Shown piece by piece: positions 52,175 to 59,523 of a stretch of 64,000 bases of DNA. Position numbers and translations under genes: made by a program. The notes below the pieces were generated by a model. The model was not told the DNA's origin. It was given only the letters and a program-made list of their open reading frames with translations, and ran no database searches. The stretch comes from Alistipes excrementigallinarum (GTDB taxonomy: Bacteria > Bacteroidota > Bacteroidia > Bacteroidales > Rikenellaceae), in NCBI GenBank assembly GCA_019112825.1, contig DXIP01000011.1, positions 1-64,000 of the forward strand, read 5' to 3'. Within the stretch, counting starts at the first letter, position 1. Each line of letters starts with the position of its first letter.

Positions 52175-53692
52175 CTACGCCTTCTCGTGAACGGCTTCGC
52201 GCTGCGTCGACCCCTTGCCGGCATGCGCGCCTTCGGCCGCAGGGGCATCCTGCGCGTGGCACTGCGCCGAACGGCAATGGCCCGTGTGGGTGAAGATGCG
52301 GCTCGCCTGGTGCTCGTTGCGCTCGAACTTCAGGCGCGACTGGGTCGGGTACTCCAGCTTCTCGAACTCCGCCACCGCATTGCGGATGTCGGCCAGCAGC
52401 ATGTCGGCCATGTCGCGCGACATGCCCTGACGCACGACGATGCGCATGACTATCATCTGCTCGATGTCGCGCGGCATCGTGTAGGCGGGCACCATCCAGC
52501 CGCTCTGCTGCAGCGCCGCCTGCAGGTCGAAGAGCGTCCAGCGCGCCCTCTTCTCATAGTCGGGGTCGAGGTGCCAGATGAAAATCGGGTTGGTCACCTC
52601 GTCCGAATAGTTGGCGAAGCACTTCATGCGGCCGATGGCCTGATGGCAGTAGCGCGCCACGTCGAGCGAGTTCTGCTGCACCTCGCGGTAGCCCTCGAAG
52701 CCCAGACGGATGAAGTTGTAGTACTGGCCGAGCACCTGCGCCGCGGGACGCGAGAAGTTGAGCCCCACCTGCGTGATTTCGGCGCCGAGGTAGTTGACCG
52801 AGAAGGCCATCTCGTCGGGCAGGTAGCTGCGGTCGCGCCAGACGGTCCACCCCAGACCCGGATAGACCAGGCCGAACTTGTGGCCCGAGGTCGAGATGGA
52901 GCAAACCCACTTGAGGCGGAAGTCCCACCGCTTGTGCGGATTGAGGAACGGGAGCAGGAAACCGCCCGAGGCGGCGTCGACGTGAATCGGAATCTCGTAG
53001 CCCGTGCGGCGGTTGAAGGCGTCGAGCGCCTTGTCGAGCGCCTCGACGTCGTCGTCCAGCCCCGACCACGTAACGCCCATGATGGGCACCACGCAAATCG
53101 TGTTCTCGTCGCAGAGCTCCAGCGCGCGGTCGACGTCGAGCGTCGGCGACTGGGGCGTCAGAGGCACCGTGCGCAGCTCAATCTGCCACAGCTGGCAGAA
53201 CTTCTCCCACACCACCTGATAGGCGGCGCTCATCACCAGATTGGGCCGGTCGCAGGGCTTGTGGGCCTGCTGGCGGCGCTTGCGCCACCGCAGCCACGCC
53301 GCCACGCCGCCCAGCATGCAGGCCTCCGACGAGCCGATGCCCAGCGCTCCGGTCTTCCACGGACCCTTCTCGGGCGTGTTCCACAGGTTGGCGATGATGT
53401 TGATGCAGCGGCCGCTCATCACGGCGATGCGCGGATACTCCGTCTCGTCGATGTAGTTGACGTTGATGGCCTCGTTCATCAGCCGCGTGGCGTAGTCGTC
53501 CATGTAGGTGGTGACGAAGGTGGCCAGATTCAGGCGCGGCTGCGTCTGCGAGAAGGTCTCGTCCTTGACCAGCTGGTAGGCCACTTCGGGGGCCGTGCGC
53601 TCCTTGGGGATGAACTCCGTGGGCGCCGGCGAGCGCATCTCCTTCGTGCCGAAGATTTCGGCCGGGGATTCGTCGTGTCTGTTTCCTTTCAT
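52175..53692 (-). CDS. gadB: Glutamate decarboxylase
   Basis: About 505 residues from ATG 53692; a Met two codons earlier is equally possible. PLP-dependent group II decarboxylase: the cofactor Lys272 lies in STSGHKFGLVYPG, HVDAASGGFLLPF provides the cofactor Asp, and QTQPRLNLATFVTTYMDDYA is highly conserved in bacterial GadB. It makes GABA from glutamate and consumes a proton, giving acid resistance. The C-terminal 35 residues are His/Cys-rich (FTHTGHCRSAQCHAQ) and extend past the usual end. No gadC antiporter or glutaminase is adjacent. Divergent from the steroid-reductase operon. Confidence 0.95.
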   Translation of the reverse strand: MKGNRHDESPAEIFGTKEMRSPAPTEFIPKERTAPEVAYQLVKDETFSQTQPRLNLATFVTTYMDDYATRLMNEAINVNYIDETEYPRIAVMSGRCINIIANLWNTPEKGPWKTGALGIGSSEACMLGGVAAWLRWRKRRQQAHKPCDRPNLVMSAAYQVVWEKFCQLWQIELRTVPLTPQSPTLDVDRALELCDENTICVVPIMGVTWSGLDDDVEALDKALDAFNRRTGYEIPIHVDAASGGFLLPFLNPHKRWDFRLKWVCSISTSGHKFGLVYPGLGWTVWRDRSYLPDEMAFSVNYLGAEITQVGLNFSRPAAQVLGQYYNFIRLGFEGYREVQQNSLDVARYCHQAIGRMKCFANYSDEVTNPIFIWHLDPDYEKRARWTLFDLQAALQQSGWMVPAYTMPRDIEQMIVMRIVVRQGMSRDMADMLLADIRNAVAEFEKLEYPTQSRLKFERNEHQASRIFTHTGHCRSAQCHAQDAPAAEGAHAGKGSTQREAVHEKA

Positions 53693-53798
53693 AAACATGT
53701 TCTTCGAGTTTTGTTGGTTGACGCCCGTTCCGGTGCACGAATTATGCCACATCGGGCGACGAGCGGCTCCCTTTCGATGAACAAAAGCGACGGAGCGG

Positions 53799-53830
53799 GT
53801 TGTCCCGATGCGAATTGTTTCGTAACTTTA
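53799..53830 (+). promoter_or_regulatory. Promoter of the 5-alpha-reductase-like operon
   Basis: GTTG at 53799-53802, 20 bases, TAACTTTA at 53823-53830 (one mismatch to TAnnTTTG). The ATG is 25 bases downstream. Confidence 0.65.
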
Positions 53831-53855
53831 CGGCTCCGAAAATACCCTTTTGCGC

Positions 53856-54617
53856 ATGACCGCAGCCTTCAACATCTTCCTGCTCGTCATGGCCTTCCTG
53901 GCCCTGATTGTCTTCATCGCCCTGCACTTCTTCGAGGCGGGGTACGGCTATCTGTTCAACCCCCGCTACGGGCCTCCCGTTCCGAACAAGGTCGGATGGG
54001 TGCTCATGGAGTCGCCCGTCTTCATCGCCATGGCCGTCCTGTGGGCCCTCTCGCCGAGGATGTGGGAGGCCGCGCCGCTCGTCCTCTTCCTGCTCTTCGA
54101 GGCGCACTACTTCCAGCGGTCGTTCATCTTCCCGCTGCTCATGCGCGGCAAGTCGAAGATGCCGCTGGGCATCGTCCTCATGGGGATGCTCTTCAACACG
54201 CTCAACGCCCTGATGCAGGGCGGATGGATTTTCTACGTCTCGCCCGAGGGCTACTACGACGGGTGGTTCTCGCGCCCCTTCATCTACGTGGGCGGAGCGC
54301 TCTTCGTGGCCGGCATGGCCATCAACCTCCACTCGGACTACATCATCCGCCACCTGCGCCGTCCGGGCGACACGCGCCACTACATCCCGCGCGGCGGCAT
54401 GTTCCGCTACGTCTCGTCGGCCAACTACTTCGGCGAGCTGCTCGAATGGACGGGCTTCGCCATCGCCTCGTGGTCGTGGGCCGGCGCCGTCTTCGCCTGG
54501 TGGACCTTCGCCAACCTGGCCCCCCGCTCGGCGTCGCTCTACCGCCGCTACGAGCAGGAGTTCGGCGAGGAGTTCACCCGCCTGGGCCGCAAGCGCATCA
54601 TCCCCTTCATCTACTGA
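53856..54617 (+). CDS. Steroid 5-alpha-reductase-like membrane enzyme (SRD5A/DUF1295 family)
   Basis: 253 residues from ATG 53856, six or seven transmembrane helices. The family's NADPH-binding C-terminal half is clear: GGALFVAGMAINLHSDYIIR, LRRPGDTRHYIPRGGMFRYV, SSANYFGELLEWTGFAIAS and LYRRYEQEFGEEF, ending KRIIPFIY, all as in steroid 5-alpha-reductases. Expected reaction: NADPH reduction of the delta4 double bond of a 3-oxo-delta4 steroid or bile acid to the 5-alpha (allo) product. First gene of an operon with an OYE-type reductase and an SDR. The substrate is inferred from family and neighbours. Confidence 0.88.
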   Translation: MTAAFNIFLLVMAFLALIVFIALHFFEAGYGYLFNPRYGPPVPNKVGWVLMESPVFIAMAVLWALSPRMWEAAPLVLFLLFEAHYFQRSFIFPLLMRGKSKMPLGIVLMGMLFNTLNALMQGGWIFYVSPEGYYDGWFSRPFIYVGGALFVAGMAINLHSDYIIRHLRRPGDTRHYIPRGGMFRYVSSANYFGELLEWTGFAIASWSWAGAVFAWWTFANLAPRSASLYRRYEQEFGEEFTRLGRKRIIPFIY

Positions 54618-54641
54618 CACGAACCAAAAACAGCTTCCACG

Positions 54642-55856
54642 ATGGAATCCAAACTCTTCACCCCCTATAAGCTGGGCCCCGTGACGCTCCGCAACCGGAC
54701 CATCCGTTCGGCCGCCTTCGAGTCGATGGGCAAGGACTTCGGCCCCACCGAGCAGCTCAAGCAGTACCACGTGAGCGTGGCGCGCGGCGGCATCGGCATG
54801 ACCACGCTGGCCTATGCGGCCGTCAGCCGCAGCGGCCTCTCGTTCAACAAGCAGCTGTGGCTGCGCCCGGCGATTGTCCCCGCGCTGCGCGACATCACCG
54901 ACGCCATCCACGCCGAGGGTGCCGCCGCCGGCATCCAAATCGGCCACTGCGGCAACATGACCCACTACTCCACCGCGGGGCAGATACCCATCGGCGCCTC
55001 GACGGGCTTCAACCTCTACGCCTACACCCCCGTGCGGGGGATGCGCCGGAGCGAAATCGAGGAGGTGGCGCGCGACTTCGGCCGCGCCGTCCACACGGCG
55101 GCCGATGCCGGGTTCGACTCGGTGGAGGTGCACGCCGGCCACGGATACCTCATTTCGCAGTTCCTCTCGCCCTATACGAACCACCGCCGCGACGAATACG
55201 GCGGCTCGCTCGAAAACCGCATGCGCTTCATGCGCATGTGCCTGACCGAGGTGATGGAGGCGGCCGCACGCCGCAACATGGCCGTGCTGGTCAAGCACAA
55301 CATGTACGACGGCTTCAAGGGGGGCATCGAGATTCCCGAAAGCATCGAAATCGCCCGCGAAATCGAGCGCTTCGGCGTCAACGGCATCGTCCTCTCGGGG
55401 GGCTTCGTCTCGAAGGCGCCGATGGCCGTCATGCGCGGCCTCATCCCGCTCTATACGATGAGCTACTACTCCCCCTGGTGGCTCCGCTACTTCATCCGCT
55501 GGTGCGGCCCCTACATGATTCGGCAGTTCCCCTTCAAGGAGTGCTACTTCCTGGAGGATGCCGTGAAGTTCCGCGCCGCGCTGAAGTGCCCGCTCGTCTA
55601 CGTGGGCGGACTGGTCAGCCGCGAGGGCATCGAGCGGGCGCTGGGGGCCGGCTTCGAGCTGGTGCAGATGGCCCGCGCACTGGTCAACGACCCGGCCTTC
55701 GTCAACAAACTGCGTGCGGGCGACGCCTCGACGCGCAGCGAGTGCGACCACCGCAACTACTGCATCGCGCGGATGTACTCCGTCGACATGAAGTGCTGCA
55801 AGCATTGCGACAACCTGCCGCGCAAAATCGTCGAAGAGCTCGCCAAACTGCCATGA
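54642..55856 (+). CDS. Old-Yellow-Enzyme-type NADH:flavin oxidoreductase (candidate 5-beta/enoate reductase)
   Basis: 404 residues: an FMN-binding TIM barrel only, lacking the C-terminal FAD/NAD module of the longer BaiCD/dienoyl-CoA reductases. Motifs: KLGPVTLRNRTIRSAAFE, IQIGHCGNMT, VEVHAGHGYLISQFLSP, RRDEYGGSLENRMRF and VGGLVSREGIE. The Cys cluster that binds 4Fe-4S in relatives is altered here: Cys-x5-Cys-x11-Cys-Cys-x2-Cys (ECDHRNYC, KCCKHC). Lies 24 bases after the 5-alpha-reductase-like gene and overlaps the SDR start. Likely reduces a delta4 or related C=C bond in steroid or bile-acid chemistry. Confidence 0.88.
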   Translation: MESKLFTPYKLGPVTLRNRTIRSAAFESMGKDFGPTEQLKQYHVSVARGGIGMTTLAYAAVSRSGLSFNKQLWLRPAIVPALRDITDAIHAEGAAAGIQIGHCGNMTHYSTAGQIPIGASTGFNLYAYTPVRGMRRSEIEEVARDFGRAVHTAADAGFDSVEVHAGHGYLISQFLSPYTNHRRDEYGGSLENRMRFMRMCLTEVMEAAARRNMAVLVKHNMYDGFKGGIEIPESIEIAREIERFGVNGIVLSGGFVSKAPMAVMRGLIPLYTMSYYSPWWLRYFIRWCGPYMIRQFPFKECYFLEDAVKFRAALKCPLVYVGGLVSREGIERALGAGFELVQMARALVNDPAFVNKLRAGDASTRSECDHRNYCIARMYSVDMKCCKHCDNLPRKIVEELAKLP

Positions 55857-56893
55857 AACGGGGAGAGGTAACCAAGGGCAGCGCCTGGGCGCTGGTCACC
55901 GGGGCCGGTTCGGGCATCGGGCGCTGCTTCGCGCTGCGGCTCGCCCGGCTGGGCTACCGGCTCGTGCTGGTGGGCAACGACCTGCGCAAGCTCGAGTGCG
56001 TGCGCGCCGAGCTCCGGGCGCTCGACGCCGCCGAGGTGCGCATCATCTCCTGCGACCTGGCCCGCGCCGAGGCGGCGCAGGAGCTCTACGACAGGCTGCG
56101 TGCGGCCGGCATCGCCGTCGACGTGCTCATCAACAATGCGGGCATCTTCTCGTTCCGCGACATCATCCGCACGCCGGCCGAGCGCATCGAGCGCGTCATC
56201 ATGCTCCACTGCCTCACGGCCACGCAGCTCTGCCGCCTCGTCGCCCGCGAGATGGCCGCCCGCAACGGCTTTGCGGCGGAGCCCGGGCAGGAGGGAGACA
56301 ACGCAATGGAGCCGACGCCGGAGGGCGATGCACCGGCGGCAACCGGCAACGCACCGGAGACCTGCTCCGCACCGGCAACGGGCGCCGCTTCGGCAGCCAC
56401 CAACTCGGCAACGGGCTCGGCACCGGCGGCAAGTGCGGCGGCAGGTTCCGCGCCGACTACCACCGGCACCGCACCGGCAACTTCGCCGGCCCCGCGGCGC
56501 CGCTTCCACATCCTCAACATGGCCTCCTACTCGCTGTGGATGCCCTTCCCGGGGCTGACGCTCTACAGCGCCTCGAAGGCCTACCTGAAGTGCTTCTCGG
56601 TCGCCTTCGCCAAGGAGGTCCGCGAGGCAGGCATCCGCGTGACGGCCGTCTGCCCGGCCGGCGTGGCGACCGACCTCTACGGCCTCACGCCGCGCTGGCA
56701 GCGCATCGGGCTGCGCATGGGCGTGCTGATTTCGGCCGACTGCTGCGCCCGGCGCGGGCTGTGGGCCCTCTGGCACGGGCAGCGCTGCACGGTCCCCGAC
56801 TGGTGGAACCGGCTCTGGATACCCCTCTGCAAGCTGCTGCCGATGTGCCTCATCCGCCCAATCCGGCGATTTACCATGAAATTCCAGAAATAA
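55853..56893 (+). CDS. Short-chain dehydrogenase (candidate hydroxysteroid dehydrogenase) with low-complexity insertion
   Basis: 346 residues from ATG 55853, which overlaps the previous stop (ATGA). Classical SDR: TGAGSGIGR (17-24), NNAG (94-97), catalytic Ser225, Tyr238 and Lys242 (YSASK). The C-terminus has extra hydrophobic segments (RLWIPLCKLLPMCLIRP), as in membrane-associated 17-beta/3-keto SDRs. Residues about 141-214 are a Pro/Ala/Thr/Gly-rich insertion just before the strand carrying Ser225; without it the protein would have normal SDR length. It probably acts on the 3-oxo/3-hydroxy (or 17-) position of the same substrate as its operon partners. Confidence 0.88.
   Translation: MKRGEVTKGSAWALVTGAGSGIGRCFALRLARLGYRLVLVGNDLRKLECVRAELRALDAAEVRIISCDLARAEAAQELYDRLRAAGIAVDVLINNAGIFSFRDIIRTPAERIERVIMLHCLTATQLCRLVAREMAARNGFAAEPGQEGDNAMEPTPEGDAPAATGNAPETCSAPATGAASAATNSATGSAPAASAAAGSAPTTTGTAPATSPAPRRRFHILNMASYSLWMPFPGLTLYSASKAYLKCFSVAFAKEVREAGIRVTAVCPAGVATDLYGLTPRWQRIGLRMGVLISADCCARRGLWALWHGQRCTVPDWWNRLWIPLCKLLPMCLIRPIRRFTMKFQK
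56273..56494 (+). repeat. In-frame low-complexity insertion in the SDR gene
   Basis: About 222 bases with recurring gcaccggcaac/gcaccggcggc words, encoding residues about 141-214, rich in Ala, Thr, Pro, Ser and Gly. It lies between the helix after the NNAG motif and the catalytic Ser strand, at the protein surface in typical SDR folds. Confidence 0.75.
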
Positions 56894-56939
56894 CGACACC
56901 TTGAATACCCCAACGATACCCCAAACAGCGCCGCACCCC

Positions 56940-57566
56940 ATGGAGGAGATTGACAGCGTTGTCTTCGACCTCGGCGGCGTGCTGGTCGACCTCGACGCCG
57001 AGCGCTGCATCGACGCCTTCCGGCGCCTCGGCATGCCGCAGATTGCCGAACTCATCAACCCCTACCACCCGGCGGCGATGATTGGCGAGATGGAGCACGG
57101 CCTCATCACGTTCCACGAGGCGTGCGAGCGGATGCGCGCCGCCAGCGGCCGCCGCGAGGTGACCGACCGCCAGATTGGCGAGGCCTACGGCGAGTTTCTG
57201 GTCGGCGTGCCGGCCGCCAAGGTCCGCCTCATCGAGGCGCTGCGCCGCCGCGGCGAGAGGACCTACGTCCTCTCGAACAACAACCCCTCGTCGATGAAGC
57301 TGATTCGCCGCATGTTCGCCGAGGCGGGCTGCCCGATGGAGCGGCTCTTCGACCGGGTCTACCTTTCCTACGAGCTCCGCGAGCTGAAGCCCTCGGAGGC
57401 CATCTTCCGCAAGATGATTGCCGACAGCGGCATGGAGCCCGCCCGGACGCTCTTCATCGACGACTCGGAGCGCAACGTCACGGCGGCCCGCGCGCTGGGC
57501 TTCCAGGTCTACAAGCCGGCGCCGCACGAGGATTTCAGCCACCTGTTCGACGGCCTGCTGCGATAG
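56940..57566 (+). CDS. HAD-superfamily phosphatase (HAD-IA, YihX-like)
   Basis: 208 residues from ATG 56940 (MEEIDSVVFDLGGVLVDLD); a TTG 13 codons earlier is possible but less likely. Motif I FDLGGVLVDLD, motif II LSNNN, motif III Lys in ELKPSEAIF and motif IV FIDDSERNV. The sequence resembles alpha-glucose-1-phosphate/FMN-type phosphatases; substrate unknown. It follows the SDR by 46 bases and may be part of the same operon. Its last codons (gacggcctgctgcgatag) are repeated as degenerate tandem copies in the DNA beyond the stop. Confidence 0.85.
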   Translation: MEEIDSVVFDLGGVLVDLDAERCIDAFRRLGMPQIAELINPYHPAAMIGEMEHGLITFHEACERMRAASGRREVTDRQIGEAYGEFLVGVPAAKVRLIEALRRRGERTYVLSNNNPSSMKLIRRMFAEAGCPMERLFDRVYLSYELRELKPSEAIFRKMIADSGMEPARTLFIDDSERNVTAARALGFQVYKPAPHEDFSHLFDGLLR

Positions 57567-57657
57567 CGGGCAGACGCGACGGGCCGCTGCGATAGCGTGC
57601 CGCCTCGACGGGCTGACGCGATAGCGGGCAACTTCGACGGGCTGGCAGTTTCGACGG
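57548..57657. repeat. 29-bp tandem repeat containing the end of the HAD gene
   Basis: CGACGG anchors occur at 57548, 57577, 57606 and 57635, exactly 29 bases apart, then at 57652. The first unit includes the gene's last codons and stop. Beyond it, to 57860, there is a further GC-rich duplication (ggcggttccttcggcggtgatg at about 57705 and 57801). Confidence 0.85.
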
Positions 57658-57859
57658 TCTGCTGCAGAAGTGCGATGCTCCTCCGGACGCAATACCTGAG
57701 AGCGGGCGGTTCCTTCGGCGGTGATGCCCCTCCGGGCGTGATGCCTCCGCGGCAGCGGGAGTGCGGCGATTCTGCGGGCTTCCGGGCGGCGGGCCTCCGG
57801 GCGGCGGTTCCTTCGGCGGTGATGACCCTTCGGGCCGGAGAAAGATTTCGAAGCGAAAA

Positions 57860-57891
57860 GTTGGTGGGCACCGAAAAAGCCGTTATCTTTG
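57860..57891 (+). promoter_or_regulatory. Promoter upstream of tRNA-Pro
   Basis: GTTG at 57860-57863, 20 bases, TATCTTTG at 57884-57891: a full match. It lies about 200 bases before the tRNA; the region between (57898-58098) is GC-rich with no convincing gene and may be a processed leader. Confidence 0.7.
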
Positions 57892-58098
57892 CACCCCGGA
57901 CTTCCGAAAGATGCCCGGCCCGCCAGGGCGGGCGGCAGCGAGGGGCCAGTGGCGACGGTCGACGGTCGGCAACGACGGACCAGCAGTCGGCAGCGGTTGG
58001 CAGCGGCATAATGCAGCAGACGGCGGGCGGCTGTTTTGGAACGCAAACGGCGCCGCCAACCTGCAGCGACGGCGGCAGTAACGGAAGGAGGGAACAGA

Positions 58099-58173
58099 CG
58101 GGGTGTAGCGCAGTCCGGTTAGCGCACCTGCTTTGGGAGCAGGGGGTCGCTGGTTCGAATCCAGTCTCCCCGA
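58099..58173 (+). tRNA. tRNA-Pro(TGG)
   Basis: 75 nt without CCA. Acceptor CGGGGTG...CTCCCCG, D arm TAGCGCAG...TTAGCGCA, anticodon arm CCTGCTTTGGGAGCAGG with anticodon TGG, T arm GCTGG-TTCGAAT-CCAGT, discriminator A. The acceptor stem has a T-T mismatch at positions 6:67 (58104 and 58167), unusual for tRNA-Pro. An integrase gene follows, and the 3' end is the likely phage attachment site. Confidence 0.93.
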
Positions 58174-58186
58174 CACAATGAAAATC

Positions 58187-58220
58187 AAGCACTTACTATT
58201 CTGTAAGTGCTTTTATTTTC
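58187..58220 (+). terminator. Terminator after tRNA-Pro
   Basis: AAGCACTTAC (58187-58196) and GTAAGTGCTT (58203-58212), six-base loop, followed by TTATTTTC. Confidence 0.85.
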
Positions 58221-58263
58221 TCCATATCTTGTTTTTTCCCTCCAAATTAACCACCTTTAGAAC

Positions 58264-58321
58264 GCATTGCAGCGGCATTGTCTCGCATTGTCATTCCCGC
58301 TTCACTTGCAAAATACTTGCA
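58264..58321 (+). repeat. Short direct repeats upstream of the integrase
   Basis: GCATTG at 58264, 58275 and 58285, and ACTTGCA at 58304 and 58315. Two sets of short direct repeats at about 11-bp spacing between the attachment region and the integrase ATG suggest arm-type integrase or excisionase sites. Confidence 0.4.
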
Positions 58322-58326
58322 CAAAA

Positions 58327-59523
58327 ATGGCCTCCATCTCCTTAAAACTCGACCGTCGAAGAGCGACCGCACGCGGGCTCTACCCTATTCAGTTTCTCCT
58401 CTCTTCAAAAGGGAAGGTTACGACCATCGGCACAGGCGTCAACATCCGGCCAGAACACTGGAACGGAGAGGTCAACAAGGCCGTACTCCCGAAGTGCCCG
58501 AACGCCCGCGCCATCAACGAGAGCATCGAGTCACTGTTCTTCAAGTATACGAACACCCTACGCAACCTGGAGAACGACGGAAAACTGGTCGGGAAAAGTG
58601 TGACGGAAATCAAAAAGCTGCTGGTGGAGGTCCGGTCCGGCTCCAGCAAGGAGAGCCTCACCGACTATTTCAGCCGATATGCCGAATCCCGCCGAACCGA
58701 AAAGAGCCGGGAGGTATATCGATACACGTTGAAGACAATCCGGGCATTCGATAACGAAGAGGTGCCCTTCGAAAAGGTGAACGTCATCTGGCTGAAGGCT
58801 TTCGACGCCCATCTCGAGAAACAGGGCGTTGGAATCAATACCCGAGCTATCCACTTCCGGAATCTGCGCGCCGTCTTCAACAGCGCCATCAACGAGGATT
58901 TGATTGGATTGGAATACTACCCCTTCCGCAAATTCAAAATCGCCTCCTCACGCAAAGACAAGGAGGCGCTCACCGAAGAGCAGCTTCAGCGACTGATTGC
59001 CTACGATACACCCTACCCCTTCCGCCGAACGGCCCGGGACCTCTTCCTGCTGTCGTTCTACATGTGCGGCATGAATCTCGTTGACTTGTACCACCTCGAC
59101 CGACTGCGTGAAGGCCGAGCCCATTTCATCCGGACGAAAACCTCGGGGAAAAACATCAACCCGGTGTCGATTCTCGTCCAGCCGGAGGCTGCCGAAATAA
59201 TTGCACGGTATGCCGGTGCAGAGCACGTTCTGCGATTCATCGAAGAGCGGGCCACCTACGACACCTTCATCCATCAGGTACAGCGGGCGCTCCGTCATAT
59301 TGCGAAGGAGCTCGGAATCGAGGGGCTGACCTTCTACTGGGCACGCTACACCTGGGCGACACTGGCCGACAAACTCGGCATCTCGGAAAAGGAAATCAGC
59401 AAGGGGCTGGGACACGTCGACACCTCAATCGCCGGGAAGTTCTACATCTCCTACGACTGGACTAAGGTCGACCGGGCAAACCGGACGGTGCTCGACTACA
59501 TCAAATCGCTCCGAACAGTGTAG
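58327..59523 (+). CDS. Tyrosine recombinase/integrase
   Basis: 398 residues from ATG 58327 (MASISLKLDRRRATARGLYP), domain order Arm-like N-terminus, SAM-like core-binding domain (about 110-205), catalytic domain (about 215-395). In the box around residue 250 the usual Arg is replaced: FYMCGMNLVDLYHLDR. Later catalytic residues are present: Arg in YWARYTWATLADKLG, His in KGLGHVDTS, and Tyr in the FYISYDW segment. Such Asn/Ser-for-Arg changes occur in Bacteroidota integrases, including IntDOT of CTnDOT. Its last 23 bases overlap the convergent dam gene. Confidence 0.93.
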   Translation: MASISLKLDRRRATARGLYPIQFLLSSKGKVTTIGTGVNIRPEHWNGEVNKAVLPKCPNARAINESIESLFFKYTNTLRNLENDGKLVGKSVTEIKKLLVEVRSGSSKESLTDYFSRYAESRRTEKSREVYRYTLKTIRAFDNEEVPFEKVNVIWLKAFDAHLEKQGVGINTRAIHFRNLRAVFNSAINEDLIGLEYYPFRKFKIASSRKDKEALTEEQLQRLIAYDTPYPFRRTARDLFLLSFYMCGMNLVDLYHLDRLREGRAHFIRTKTSGKNINPVSILVQPEAAEIIARYAGAEHVLRFIEERATYDTFIHQVQRALRHIAKELGIEGLTFYWARYTWATLADKLGISEKEISKGLGHVDTSIAGKFYISYDWTKVDRANRTVLDYIKSLRTV

